The notes beneath the pieces are model-generated. The model was given only the letters and a program-made list of their open reading frames with translations, was not told where the DNA came from and did no database searches. From assembly GCF_951805225.1 (NCBI RefSeq), contig NZ_OX638201.1:3906001-3970000 (forward strand): a DNA stretch of 64,000 nt. The letters run 5' to 3'. The stretch comes from an uncultured Flavobacterium sp. Its GTDB lineage: Bacteria; Bacteroidota; Bacteroidia; Flavobacteriales; Flavobacteriaceae. Position numbers and translations under genes: made by a program. This document shows positions 7,958 through 16,419 of the stretch, piece by piece. Position 1 is the stretch's first letter; each line of letters opens with the position of its first letter.

Positions 7958-9985
7958 ATGAACGTTTTACTTTCAAAATTTATAAATAAACATAATACCG
8001 CGCCTTTTTCGCAAATTAAAATCGAAGATTATTTTCCGGCTTTTCAAGAAGGAATTACTTTGGCTAAAGCCGAAATTGATGCTATTGTAAACAATCCAGA
8101 AGCGCCAACTTTTGAAAATACCGTTGTTGCAATGGATTTTTCAGGTGATATTTTAGATCGTCTTTCAAGTGTTTTCTTCAATTTGAATTCAGCTGAAACA
8201 AGTGACGAAATGCAAAAAATCGCTCAGGAAGTTTCGCCTTTATTGTCTGAATTCGGAAATGACATTACTTTAAACGCTGCTTTATTTGCTAAAATAAAAA
8301 CGGTTTACGATCAAAAAGAAACATTAAATCTAAATCCGGAACAAACTACACTTTTAGATAAAAAATACAAAAGCTTTTCCAGAAACGGAGCTAATTTACC
8401 GGAAGACAAAAAGGAAAAACTACGAGAAATCGACAAAGAATTATCTAAATTAAAATTACAATTTGAAGAGAATATTTTGGCTGAAACCAATGCATTCGAA
8501 TTGCATTTAACTGATGACAAAGATTTAGCCGGATTACCGGAAGGAACTATTGAAGCAGCAAGATTATTAGCTAAAAATCAGGATAAAGAAGGTTGGATAT
8601 TTACTTTAGACCATCCAAGTTATATTCCGTTTTTGACTTATGCAGATAATCGTGAATTGCGTAAAAAAATGGCAGTTGCTTTTGGAGCAAGATCGTTTCA
8701 GAATAACGAATTCGACAATCAGGAAAATGTTTTAAAAATTGCCAAATTACGTTTCGATAGAGCGAATTTATTAGGTTATAAAACTCATGCGAATTTTGTT
8801 TTGGAAGAAAGAATGGCCGAAAGTCCAGAGAAAGTTTTCTCTTTCCTGAATGATTTATTGGCTAAAGCAAAACCTGCAGCTCAAAAAGAATTTGCTGAAT
8901 TGACGGCTTTCGCCAAAGAACTGGACGGAATCGAACAATTAGAAAAATGGGATGGTTCTTATTATTCTGAAAAATTAAAACAACAGCTTTTTAATTTAGA
9001 CGATGAAAAACTAAAACCTTATTTTCAGTTAGAAAAAGTATTAAATGGTGCTTTTACAGTTGCCAAAAAATTATACGGATTAACGTTTACTGAAGTTTTT
9101 GACATCGATAAATACCATGAAGAAGTTACAACTTATGAAGTAACCGATGCTGATGGTAATTTAGTTTCGATTTTCTATGCGGATTTCTTCCCAAGAAAAG
9201 GAAAAAGAAACGGCGCTTGGATGACTTCTTTCAAACATCAATCTATAAAAGATGGCGTAAATGAAAGACCACATATTTCGAACGTTTGTAATTTTACAAA
9301 ACCAACTGAAACAAAACCTTCATTATTGACTTTTAATGAAGTGACAACTTTATTCCACGAATTTGGTCACGGTTTACATGGAATGTTAGCCAACACAACT
9401 TATCCAAGTTTATCAGGAACTTCTGTTTTCTGGGATTTTGTAGAATTACCAAGTCAGATTATGGAAAACTGGTGTTACGAACCGGAAGCTTTGGCTTTGT
9501 TTGCAAATCACTATGAAACCGGAGAAATTATTCCGATTGAATATGTACAAAAAATCAAAGAAAGTGCAAGTTTTCAAGAAGGTTTGGCGACTTTACGTCA
9601 GTTGAGTTTTGGATTATTAGACATGGCTTGGCACGGACAAGATCCAACCAATATTACAGATTTAAAAACTTTCGAAACAGAACAATTTGCTAATACACAA
9701 TTATATCCTGATGTAAAAGAAAATGCGATGAGTACTGCTTTTTCACACATTTTTCAAGGTGGATATTCTTCCGGATATTACAGCTATAAATGGGCTGAAG
9801 TATTAGACGCTGATGCTTTTGAATATTTCCAGGAAAAAGGAATTTTCAATCATGAAGTAGCAACAAAATTCAAAGACAATGTACTTTCTAAAGGAGGAAC
9901 AGAACATCCGATGATTTTATACAAACGTTTTAGAGGTCAGGAACCAAAACCTGAAGCTTTATTAAAAAGAGCGGGGCTTCTTTAG
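7958..9985 (+). CDS. M3 family zinc metallopeptidase (oligopeptidase A / dipeptidyl carboxypeptidase type)
   Basis: Cytoplasmic oligopeptide-degrading enzyme of the thimet/Dcp family. The 675-residue product has the zinc motif HEFGHGLH at residues 467-474 and a following FVELPSQIMENW segment that provides the third ligand. The C-terminal GGYSSGYYSYKWAEVLDAD region is the substrate-binding Gly/Tyr loop of M3 enzymes. The start at 7958 (MNVLLSKF) is chosen over 7808 because of the promoter between them and the usual family length near 680 residues. No signal peptide is seen. It is monocistronic, with a terminator at 10028. Confidence 0.93.
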   Translation: MNVLLSKFINKHNTAPFSQIKIEDYFPAFQEGITLAKAEIDAIVNNPEAPTFENTVVAMDFSGDILDRLSSVFFNLNSAETSDEMQKIAQEVSPLLSEFGNDITLNAALFAKIKTVYDQKETLNLNPEQTTLLDKKYKSFSRNGANLPEDKKEKLREIDKELSKLKLQFEENILAETNAFELHLTDDKDLAGLPEGTIEAARLLAKNQDKEGWIFTLDHPSYIPFLTYADNRELRKKMAVAFGARSFQNNEFDNQENVLKIAKLRFDRANLLGYKTHANFVLEERMAESPEKVFSFLNDLLAKAKPAAQKEFAELTAFAKELDGIEQLEKWDGSYYSEKLKQQLFNLDDEKLKPYFQLEKVLNGAFTVAKKLYGLTFTEVFDIDKYHEEVTTYEVTDADGNLVSIFYADFFPRKGKRNGAWMTSFKHQSIKDGVNERPHISNVCNFTKPTETKPSLLTFNEVTTLFHEFGHGLHGMLANTTYPSLSGTSVFWDFVELPSQIMENWCYEPEALALFANHYETGEIIPIEYVQKIKESASFQEGLATLRQLSFGLLDMAWHGQDPTNITDLKTFETEQFANTQLYPDVKENAMSTAFSHIFQGGYSSGYYSYKWAEVLDADAFEYFQEKGIFNHEVATKFKDNVLSKGGTEHPMILYKRFRGQEPKPEALLKRAGLL

Positions 9986-10027
9986 ACTTCTTAGAATTTT
10001 AGATTTCTTAGAATATTAGATAATTAG

Positions 10028-10056
10028 AACCGAAGTAGAAATGCTTCGGTTTTTTA
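10028..10056 (+). terminator. Terminator after the M3 peptidase
   Basis: Arms AACCGAAG and CTTCGGTT around an 8-base loop, followed by a T run. Confidence 0.8.
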
Positions 10057-10083
10057 TTGATTTTACTTCGAAATAATTTTAGC

Positions 10084-10091
10084 TATCTTCG
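10084..10091 (+). promoter_or_regulatory. -7-like box (TATCTTCG) upstream of the SanA-like gene
   Basis: One mismatch to TAnnTTTG, 33 bases before the GTG start at 10125. Confidence 0.4.
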
Positions 10092-10124
10092 CATTTTTAA
10101 ATCTTAATCTTACAAATACAAGCC

Positions 10125-10784
10125 GTGAAAAAATATTTTAAAATCTTCCTTTGCCTTGCAATTCTTGGATTAGTTTCCGTCATTTCTGTGAATTATTACG
10201 TGAAATCTTCAACCAAAAAACACATTTATTATTCGCTTAAGAAATTTCCAAAAAATGATGTAGGAATTATTTTTGGCGCAGGAATTAATGGTGATCAACC
10301 AAGTAAATATTTAAAGGACCGATTGGACGCCGGAATTCTATTATACAAAGCAAACCGAATCAATAAAATTCTTCTTTCTGGAGATAATGGTCGTGATGAA
10401 TATGATGAATTAACGGTAATGAAAAATTACTGTTTCAATCATGGAGTTGATACAACTAAGATATTTATTGATTATGCCGGTTTTGATACTTATTCAACAA
10501 TGTATCGTGCCAAACATATTTTCAAAATAAAAAAAGCAACTTTAATTTCTCAGGAATATCATTTAAACCGAGCAATTTATATTGGACGGAAATTGGGTAT
10601 AAAATCAGTTGGATATTCTGCTAATTCGGGAGAATATCATGGCTATAAATATGTTACTTTTAGAGAATATGGTTCTATTTTTAAATCCTTTTTTGATGTT
10701 TTGAGAAATCGAGAACCTCGCTTTTTAGGAAATCCTATTGATATTAATGGTGTTTCCAATTATTCTAAAGAAGATAAACGATAA
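10125..10784 (+). CDS. SanA/YdcF (DUF218, ElyC-type) envelope protein
   Basis: A 219-residue inner-membrane-anchored protein with one N-terminal membrane segment (residues 7-25) and a DUF218 domain facing the periplasm. Family landmarks are VGIIFGAGINGDQPSKYLKDR, LLSGDNGRDEYDEL, STMYRAKHIF and LISQEYHLNRAIYIGRKLGI. SanA relatives affect envelope permeability to bulky antibiotics; the biochemical activity is unsettled. Translation probably begins at a GTG, since no in-frame ATG precedes the membrane segment. It is monocistronic, with a terminator directly after the stop. Confidence 0.85.
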   Translation: MKKYFKIFLCLAILGLVSVISVNYYVKSSTKKHIYYSLKKFPKNDVGIIFGAGINGDQPSKYLKDRLDAGILLYKANRINKILLSGDNGRDEYDELTVMKNYCFNHGVDTTKIFIDYAGFDTYSTMYRAKHIFKIKKATLISQEYHLNRAIYIGRKLGIKSVGYSANSGEYHGYKYVTFREYGSIFKSFFDVLRNREPRFLGNPIDINGVSNYSKEDKR

Positions 10785-10786
10785 AA

Positions 10787-10822
10787 AAAACCTGCAAAAA
10801 TATTTTTGCAGGCTTTTTTTTC
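10787..10822 (+). terminator. Terminator after the SanA-like gene
   Basis: Arms CCTGCAAAAA and TTTTTGCAGG around a short loop, then a T run; A-rich on the left, so it may also act on minus-strand transcripts from the antiporter gene. Confidence 0.85.
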
Positions 10823-10850
10823 TTTTCAAATAATTCTAAAGGCAAAAATC

Positions 10851-10892
10851 TTTATTCTATTCTCTTTATTCTATTCTCTTTATTCTATTTAT
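10851..10892. repeat. 15-bp tandem repeat next to the antiporter stop codon
   Basis: The unit TTTATTCTATTCTCT occurs twice in a row, followed by a third partial copy, and stops at the last codons of the antiporter gene. It is a candidate variable-number tandem repeat. Similar pyrimidine-rich words occur near 44340-44440. Confidence 0.7.
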
Positions 10893-12155
10893 TTACTCTT
10901 TCTCTAAAACTCTTTTTGCTAATTTTCCAACCGTCAATCCTTGAACTACAATTGAAAATAATACGACAATATAAGTAACTTCCAGCAAGAGGTTTTTATA
11001 TTCTCCTTCAGGCATAGAAAGTACAAGTGCAATTGAAACTCCTCCGCGAATTCCGCCCCAAACCAATACCATTAAAGAACCTTTGTTATAAGCAGATTTT
11101 ATACCGAAAATCTTAAATATATCGAAGAACTTCCAAGGTAAAACAATAGAAGCAATTCTGGAAAATAGCACGATAAAAATAGCCACAAAACCAGTTAGTA
11201 ATTGTTTGTTTAAATCTGGTAATAATAGCAACTCAAAACCTATAAATAAGAATAAAATAGCATTTAGTATTTCATCTATAAGTTCCCAAAATTTTTCTAA
11301 ATAATCTTTTGTTACTTCGCTCATTGCTACTTTTTTTCCGTAATTACCAATAATTAATCCTGCGACTACCATTGCCAACGGACTTGAAACATGCAAACTT
11401 TGAGCAATCAGAAATCCTCCCATTACGATAGAAAGCGTTATTAGAACAGAAACTTTATAGTCGTCGATTTTCTTCATAACTCTCGATGCCGTATAACCTA
11501 AAACAGCTCCCAATAAAAGCCCGCCGATTCCTTCTTTTGCAAACAACCAGGCGATAGAACCAAAACTCATATCAAATGTAGGATCGGTTGCCATTTTTAA
11601 AACAACAGCAAACATTACTACTGCTACTCCATCATTAAACAAAGATTCACCAACAATTTTGGTTTCGATTCTTTTAGGAACTTTTGCTTGTTTTAGAACT
11701 CCCAAAACCACGATTGGATCTGTTGGAGAAATTAATGTTCCGAAAACTAAACAAAATATATACGGGATTTTTATTCCTAAAAAAGGTGAAATATAATAAA
11801 GCAATACTGAAATAATTAAGGCTGACAATACTACACTAACTGTAGAATAAATCATAATAGGAACTTTTTGTTCTTTAAGATCAGACATATTTACGTGCAG
11901 TGCGCCTGCAAACAAAAGAAAATTCAACATTGCTCCCATTAAGATTTCGTTGAAGTCAAATTCTTTTATCAATTCAAAAAAATGCTTTGTAGTTGCCGGA
12001 AAATATGAATCTCCTAAAAGACGAATTCCTACTGAAACTAACATTGCAATAATCATTATTCCGATAGTTCCGGGAAGCTTTAAAAATCTTAAATTTAAAT
12101 AGGCGAAGAAAGAGGCCAATACAATTAGTATTGAAAAGGTGTAGTATAATTCCAT
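10893..12155 (-). CDS. CPA1-family Na+/H+ antiporter
   Basis: A 420-residue inner-membrane cation:proton antiporter that exchanges cytoplasmic Na+ or another cation for H+. About 12 hydrophobic segments cover the whole length, with no long C-terminal regulatory domain. The core motifs SPTDPIVVLGVLKQ (the ion-binding Asp region) and IVGESLFNDGVAVVMF (paired with it in NhaP-type proteins) are clear, as is GGIRGGVSIALVLSMP near the C-terminus. It is monocistronic and convergent with the SanA-like gene. The exact cation is not predictable. Confidence 0.92.
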   Translation of the reverse strand: MELYYTFSILIVLASFFAYLNLRFLKLPGTIGIMIIAMLVSVGIRLLGDSYFPATTKHFFELIKEFDFNEILMGAMLNFLLFAGALHVNMSDLKEQKVPIMIYSTVSVVLSALIISVLLYYISPFLGIKIPYIFCLVFGTLISPTDPIVVLGVLKQAKVPKRIETKIVGESLFNDGVAVVMFAVVLKMATDPTFDMSFGSIAWLFAKEGIGGLLLGAVLGYTASRVMKKIDDYKVSVLITLSIVMGGFLIAQSLHVSSPLAMVVAGLIIGNYGKKVAMSEVTKDYLEKFWELIDEILNAILFLFIGFELLLLPDLNKQLLTGFVAIFIVLFSRIASIVLPWKFFDIFKIFGIKSAYNKGSLMVLVWGGIRGGVSIALVLSMPEGEYKNLLLEVTYIVVLFSIVVQGLTVGKLAKRVLEKE

Positions 12156-12278
12156 AAAAGTGATTTTTACAAAAATAAATTTCCATTATCTAATACAAAA
12201 TTTCATTTCCTTAATTAACATAACTTTACAATTCTTACAATATCTTTAAAAGCAATAAAAAAAGGAAACCGATAAAAT

Positions 12279-12315
12279 AAAAATCCGAAGTAAATTAATA
12301 CTTCGGACTTTTTTA
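12279..12315. terminator. Bidirectional terminator
   Basis: Arms TCCGAAG and CTTCGGA around a 10-base loop with a T run on the right and an A run on the left. It lies downstream of the minus-strand RhiA-like gene and can stop its transcript before the antiporter gene. Confidence 0.75.
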
Positions 12316-12388
12316 TGAATTTACTTATTACAATAATCAATGCATGGTTGTATTTAGACTTTATTTATAAAAGACTACGTTATAGTTC

Positions 12389-13081
12389 TTATATACGTTC
12401 CAATACTCTTCCTGGTTGCACGATCCAGTCTCCGCTACTTGTTAATGTGACTGTTACTTCCTGATTTCTAAAATCACTTAATTCAATTTTTGCTGCTTTT
12501 TTGGAAATCTTTGTAAGATCAGCCAATTTATCACTTTGAAAAGAACCAGTAGAAATATAGAATGAAAATTTTGGAGTAATTACATGTTGCTCATTTGGAT
12601 ATGGAGACCAGGTAACTCCCAAAAATCCAACTTGAGTCTGAATACCAAAGCTTGCATTACTGTACCACTTTCCACCTTCATTCTTCTCCTGATCAAAAGA
12701 ATTAGTCATTAAAGTTATACTATTATCAGAAGCTTGATGACCTTGTTCACTATTCAAAGATGGTCCTCGATAAGGAGGTATAGTAGCATATTGAGTTTCC
12801 CAAGTTTCTTTTACATTAGCATGTAAAATAATACTAGAATCAATTTGAGCTCCTAAACCTACTTCTTGATTTGATGCACCAGCTCCCAAAGAGTATTGAA
12901 GAGGAATATCGAACTTATTTATTGCTCCATAATCTGGAGACACATTTAGATAAGCAGATGAATGTGCATAAACGCCGCTATTAGGAAGTCCTTCTGGTTT
13001 CTGTAAAAAAGCCCAGAAATTTTGATTGTTACTACTTTCATTTTTTAAATAAATAGTATAATTAGTTCCTGAATTTGACAT
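12389..13081 (-). CDS. RhiA-like protein of unknown function
   Basis: A 230-residue cytoplasmic protein with no signal peptide, rich in Ser, Asn and Gly and apparently all-beta. The opening NYTIYLKNESSNNQNFWAF, the middle SFGIQTQVGFLGVTWSPYP with ITPKFSFYISTGSFQ, and the ending VTVTLTSSGDWIVQPGR follow the layout I recall for RhiA, the rhizosphere-expressed protein of Rhizobium leguminosarum controlled by quorum sensing. The resemblance is by memory and is only moderate. It is the last of three same-strand genes (with the haem protein and DUF1842 gene) and has a leader motif at 13104-13133 shared with the DUF1842 gene. Confidence 0.6.
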   Translation of the reverse strand: MSNSGTNYTIYLKNESSNNQNFWAFLQKPEGLPNSGVYAHSSAYLNVSPDYGAINKFDIPLQYSLGAGASNQEVGLGAQIDSSIILHANVKETWETQYATIPPYRGPSLNSEQGHQASDNSITLMTNSFDQEKNEGGKWYSNASFGIQTQVGFLGVTWSPYPNEQHVITPKFSFYISTGSFQSDKLADLTKISKKAAKIELSDFRNQEVTVTLTSSGDWIVQPGRVLERI

Positions 13082-13103
13082 GATTTATAAATTTGGTTAT
13101 TTA

Positions 13104-13133
13104 TCCCTACTCATAAGCTTTTCGGATTCCGCT
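13104..13133 (-). promoter_or_regulatory. Conserved leader motif upstream of the RhiA-like gene
   Basis: On the minus strand it reads GCGGAATCCGAAAAGC followed by TTATGAGTAGG, and it ends about 23 bases before the start codon. A near-identical block lies before the DUF1842 gene (15235-15263). Possible pairing AGC/GCT outside GGAATCC changes to GGC/GCC outside GGTACC in the other copy, which hints at a conserved small RNA fold. It may also be a protein-binding site. Confidence 0.5.
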
Positions 13134-13160
13134 TTGCATTATTTACGAAATACTTAGAGT

Positions 13161-14654
13161 TTATTTTTTTTGCTTTTCAGCATTGATAAAATCTAAAAGT
13201 TGTTGTGTTTTTAATCTCTCTATTTCCTTAATACGTTTCGCACGTGAGTTATCTAAATTATTGGCTTTCTTACCTGTAGAAACTACTTGTGGTTTGGTAA
13301 ATAGTAAATAATCTCCAAATAAATGACTTAAAAACAAAGGAGATTTTCCTGGTCTCTTTTTATCAAAGTTTTCAGCTTTATGACAAGAAAAACAATTTGC
13401 CAAATTCTTATTAGCAATACTATCTATATCTTTCTGAAAGGTCTGCGTATAAGTTTCCATCGTAATGTTTGCCAAATTAACTGAACCTCTGGCTAACGAA
13501 TCAGGAAGCGCGCTTGAGAGTTTTTTTGTTACAATTGCTTTCTTTTGATTTTCAGAAGAAACTCCGTCAAAATCTAACCAGATAGAACCATTATAAAAGT
13601 AATTTCTAAAAACATCTTTCAAATTAGCTGCTACACATTTATTAATATCCTCGATATTATTAAAATTAGCAGGTTCTTTCTGGCTTGTTTTCATAAATAA
13701 ACCAGTGTTTAAATCCTTTGGCACACCATATTCATAAAGAATAAAAGCTTTATTTTCAAGAAATGGTTTTTTCGTGATAGTATCCCATCTAATTCCATTT
13801 ATGCCAGAAGTAGTTCCTTTTTCATAAAACAACATTTCGTTTACAGACGTTACCGAATTGTTTTTCTTATCATAAACAGGCGCCATATCTTTATGTTCGA
13901 AAGTTGCCCAGATAAATTCAGGATGATTTTTTACAACTCCAACTACATGCATACCTAATAATGCAACAGTTTTTTGAACATATTTCCCTTTGCTATTTTG
14001 AACAGCTGCCTTAGTTGTAAAATAATCTTGTTGTTGCGCTTTGGCAATTGCATCAATATTAATCCAGGAAGCTTTTAATTCTAAAGCACCAACCGGAAAT
14101 GTCTCTAAATTAGAAACCGGTAATTTCCCGCTGTTGATTAAAGAAGCCATTGAAACAGCCTTGTCTTTTAGCAAATTATTAATATGAATAGAATAATAAA
14201 CCGTATCTGCGACATTATTATATTTAGAATTAGAATGCAAAATACCGCTAAAACCAGCTTGCTTAATAGAACTCAAAACAAATTTAAGTCCCAATTCTGG
14301 CGCAACATTTTCCATTTGCGGGCTAACCAAATCCAGAGAATCTAAAAAGAATGGATTTCCGTTTGGCAATGGTTTTGTTACCCACAAAAACTTTTGCCAC
14401 GACCATTGGTGAAAATCACAGTTTGTAGTCGTTTCACTATCAAACGGACTTCCGTCACCTTCTGCCGGAGCTGGAGTCTGTTCATGAGGAAACCAACTTT
14501 TTTCACAATTACATGGTTCAGATGATGTGCTTGCATACGAAGGAGCTGCACCATCTTTATATTCAGCATTATTTCTATTTAAAAGAAATAACCACAAACC
14601 AACTGCTATTACAATAACAAGCAGCAAACTAATAACGACGTATTTTTTTTTCAT
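13161..14654 (-). CDS. Membrane-anchored c-type haem protein of unknown function
   Basis: A 497-residue exported protein with an N-terminal signal-anchor (about residues 4-25) and one c-type haem motif, CFSCH, at residues 421-425. The N-terminal domain has several cysteines (CNCEKSW and CDFHQWSWQKFLW around residues 48-95) in a pattern that recurs in large uncharacterised bacterial proteins with a single CxxCH near the end. The body is mixed alpha/beta. It probably works in the periplasm as an electron-transfer or redox enzyme, but no substrate can be named. It lies between the DUF1842 and RhiA-like genes on the same strand. Confidence 0.72.
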   Translation of the reverse strand: MKKKYVVISLLLVIVIAVGLWLFLLNRNNAEYKDGAAPSYASTSSEPCNCEKSWFPHEQTPAPAEGDGSPFDSETTTNCDFHQWSWQKFLWVTKPLPNGNPFFLDSLDLVSPQMENVAPELGLKFVLSSIKQAGFSGILHSNSKYNNVADTVYYSIHINNLLKDKAVSMASLINSGKLPVSNLETFPVGALELKASWINIDAIAKAQQQDYFTTKAAVQNSKGKYVQKTVALLGMHVVGVVKNHPEFIWATFEHKDMAPVYDKKNNSVTSVNEMLFYEKGTTSGINGIRWDTITKKPFLENKAFILYEYGVPKDLNTGLFMKTSQKEPANFNNIEDINKCVAANLKDVFRNYFYNGSIWLDFDGVSSENQKKAIVTKKLSSALPDSLARGSVNLANITMETYTQTFQKDIDSIANKNLANCFSCHKAENFDKKRPGKSPLFLSHLFGDYLLFTKPQVVSTGKKANNLDNSRAKRIKEIERLKTQQLLDFINAEKQKK

Positions 14655-14700
14655 TTTTTCATAGGTTTAATAATTATTAGGAATCAGGATTCCCTTAACA

Positions 14701-14732
14701 AAAAAGACCGCCTAAAACAGGCGATCTTTTTA
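14701..14732 (-). terminator. Terminator after the DUF1842 gene
   Basis: Imperfect hairpin AAAAAGACCGCC / GGCGATCTTTTT around TAAAACA, between the DUF1842 gene and the haem protein gene. It suggests the two are not simply one transcript. Confidence 0.7.
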
Positions 14733-14801
14733 AATCAAAACTCGAATCGAGTCAGGAAGTTTTGTTATCCTGTTGAATTTGTTTTTGGGGAAACTTTATT
14801 T

Positions 14802-15215
14802 CTAAACTAATTCTTCTTTTAAGCTTTTCGCTGCTGTAACTGGTACGTTTTCAATATTATGTTCATAATATGAAAAACCTCCTGTTCCGTTCCATGCATT
14901 ATCGATTGCTAAATGAGCATCAAATTTTGCTAAAAAAGCACCAATTTTCGGTGGAAGAGCAGAGTGAACATATTCTCCATGAAGACTAACCAATTGTGTA
15001 ACCTTACCAATTCCAGCTCCATATATTTTTCCTGTTACCTGAACAACAATATGGCTATCAGGACCTGGTATAGCCTGAGTAATTACAACTGTACCTGTCA
15101 CAGAATGTTGAGATGGTACTACTACTAAACTAAATTTTGCAATTGGAGCACCTGGTGTTCCCACATTTCCGATTGTTCCTTGTGCTAAATAAGCACCTAA
15201 TAATAAATCTGACAT
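14802..15215 (-). CDS. DUF1842-type protein
   Basis: A 137-residue protein whose N-terminal 120 residues resemble DUF1842: LGAYLAQGTIGNVGTPGAP, then FSLVVVPSQHSVTGTVVITQA, a charged beta-rich middle and a KFDAHLAIDNAWNGTGGFSYY segment. No signal peptide is seen. DUF1842 proteins have no known biochemical role; I recall them mainly from Burkholderia, Pseudomonas and relatives, often near secondary-metabolism or stress loci. The gene has a long upstream region (15216-15562) with a leader motif shared with the RhiA-like gene. Confidence 0.65.
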   Translation of the reverse strand: MSDLLLGAYLAQGTIGNVGTPGAPIAKFSLVVVPSQHSVTGTVVITQAIPGPDSHIVVQVTGKIYGAGIGKVTQLVSLHGEYVHSALPPKIGAFLAKFDAHLAIDNAWNGTGGFSYYEHNIENVPVTAAKSLKEELV

Positions 15216-15234
15216 AATTTCTTTGATTTAGGAT

Positions 15235-15263
15235 TCCTACTCATAAGGCTTTTCGGTACCGCC
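15235..15263 (-). promoter_or_regulatory. Conserved leader motif upstream of the DUF1842 gene
   Basis: On the minus strand it reads GGCGGTACCGAAAAGCC followed by TTATGAGTAGG, ending 20 bases before the start codon. It matches the block at 13104-13133 except for changes that keep potential base pairs. It also contains an ATG (ATGAGTAGG) that opens a short out-of-frame reading frame in both copies. Confidence 0.5.
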
Positions 15264-15510
15264 TCGTTTTTTCTAGTGGGTTCTGCTCCACATAATTAAT
15301 TAGTAATCAAATAGTTCAAGAACACCTTAACACACATTCTTGATCTATTTCTATTTCAAAACTACATCAAACAAGCAGGCGTTTTTCACAAAATGTTACA
15401 GAACCAAAATTATTGAGTACAAAACCGATAAAGAATGACATGGGAAAATCTAGTACGTAAAAACACCTGCTTTGGTAAATTCTAAAAAGAATAAATAAAG
15501 CATTCAACAA

Positions 15511-15538
15511 TAAACTTTCATTTATTTTTGAAAGTTTA
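15511..15538. promoter_or_regulatory. Palindromic operator O1 of the GbsR/MarR regulator
   Basis: Inverted repeat AAACTTTCA-N8-TGAAAGTTT (arms 15512-15520 and 15529-15537). It overlaps the -33 box TTTG (15527-15530) of the regulator promoter. The same palindrome with the same 8-base spacer is found at 16093-16118 before the next gene. The layout suggests autoregulation. Confidence 0.7.
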
Positions 15539-15558
15539 AAAACTTTTGTTTACATTTG
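15527..15558 (+). promoter_or_regulatory. Promoter of the GbsR/MarR gene (TTTG-N20-TACATTTG)
   Basis: Both Bacteroidota promoter elements are present with 20-base spacing. The ATG at 15563 comes only 4 bases after the -7 box, so the transcript is probably leaderless or nearly so. Confidence 0.7.
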
Positions 15559-15562
15559 ATCC

Positions 15563-16066
15563 ATGGAATTCAAAGAAGCAAAAAATAAGTTCGTACAAAC
15601 TTGGGGAGCATTAGGTTCTCAATGGGGAATTAATAAAACCATGGCGCAAATCCATGCTTTATTAATGGTCTCGAACGAAGCTGTTTCTATGGAAGACATT
15701 ATGGAGGAATTGCAAATTTCGCGCGGAAATGCCAGCATGAATCTAAGAGCTTTAATGGATTGGGGAATTGTCTATAAAGAATACAAAGCCGGAGAAAGAA
15801 GAGAGTTTTTTACTGCCGAAAAAGATTTAGACGAATTAGCTTCTAAAATTGCCAGAGAAAGAAGTAAAAGAGAAATTAAACCTGCTCTTAAAATATTAAA
15901 AGAAGTTTCGACTATTGAAGCAAAAGATTCCGCTGAAGAAAAACACTTCGTAGATCAAACAACTAAATTGTATGACTTTGTTTTAAAAGCAGATAATATG
16001 TTGGATAAAATGACCGAATTTAATGAAAACTGGTTGGGACGTTTGGTTCTGAAAATTATGAAGTAA
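15563..16066 (+). CDS. GbsR/MarR family transcriptional regulator
   Basis: A 167-residue winged-helix regulator. Residues 20-75 carry the helix-turn-helix (AQIHALLMVSNEAVSMEDIMEELQIS is its start, with RGNASMNLRALMDWGIVYK as the recognition part), and the C-terminal half is a helical dimerisation region. The opening FVQTWGALGSQWGINKTMAQ is typical of the GbsR branch of MarR proteins. It sits directly before a five-gene operon, and identical palindromes precede both itself and that operon, so it probably represses both. The ligand is unknown. Confidence 0.87.
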   Translation: MEFKEAKNKFVQTWGALGSQWGINKTMAQIHALLMVSNEAVSMEDIMEELQISRGNASMNLRALMDWGIVYKEYKAGERREFFTAEKDLDELASKIARERSKREIKPALKILKEVSTIEAKDSAEEKHFVDQTTKLYDFVLKADNMLDKMTEFNENWLGRLVLKIMK

Positions 16067-16092
16067 AACATCAAACTAAAAAAATTTAATTA

Positions 16093-16118
16093 AAACTTTC
16101 ATTTTTTTCTGAAAGTTT
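16093..16118. promoter_or_regulatory. Palindromic operator O2
   Basis: AAACTTTCA-N8-TGAAAGTTT, same arms and spacing as O1, 17 bases before the start codon at 16135. Predicted binding site of the GbsR/MarR protein. Confidence 0.7.
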
Positions 16119-16134
16119 AAAATAATCAATAACT

Positions 16135-16419
16135 ATGAAAACAACATTTAAAATTGTAGAAATTATAAATATAATGGCGCTTACATGCCTTCTCGCAGGT
16201 CCTTACGGTTTGGCGTTTACCGGAGTATTACAAGTTATAGCAGCAATATTCTTCTTTTTATTATTTCCAAAAAATAAATTGATATACGCTTACTTTGGGT
16301 TGGTAATTACTTTCTTTTTGATTTGGGACAGACCGCATTTTAGTTGGTTGTTCTTATTACCAATCTCTTTAATATTTTTCCTGACCTATATTATTTACAA
16401 TCAAAAAGCAAGATTATGA
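16135..16419 (+). CDS. Small membrane protein, first gene of the GbsR-controlled operon
   Basis: A 94-residue protein with three predicted membrane segments (about residues 10-27, 32-55 and 58-90) and almost no soluble part. It starts 17 bases after operator O2, and its stop codon overlaps the start of the DUF2071 gene (ATGA), so the two are translationally coupled. No family is recognised. It could be a partner of the membrane part of the DCC protein two genes downstream, but this is only inferred from the operon. Confidence 0.72.
   Translation: MKTTFKIVEIINIMALTCLLAGPYGLAFTGVLQVIAAIFFFLLFPKNKLIYAYFGLVITFFLIWDRPHFSWLFLLPISLIFFLTYIIYNQKARL

Larger units (their letters stand above)
15216..15562. 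promoter_or_regulatory. Regulatory region between the DUF1842 gene and the GbsR/MarR gene
   Basis: This 347-base divergent region has no supported gene. It holds the shared leader motif (15235-15263), a small hairpin with arms GTGG/CCAC near 15275-15291, a possible minus-strand -7 box TAGTTTTG at 15357-15364 that would give the DUF1842 gene a leader of about 140 bases, and the operator plus promoter of the regulator (15511-15558). Confidence 0.55.
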
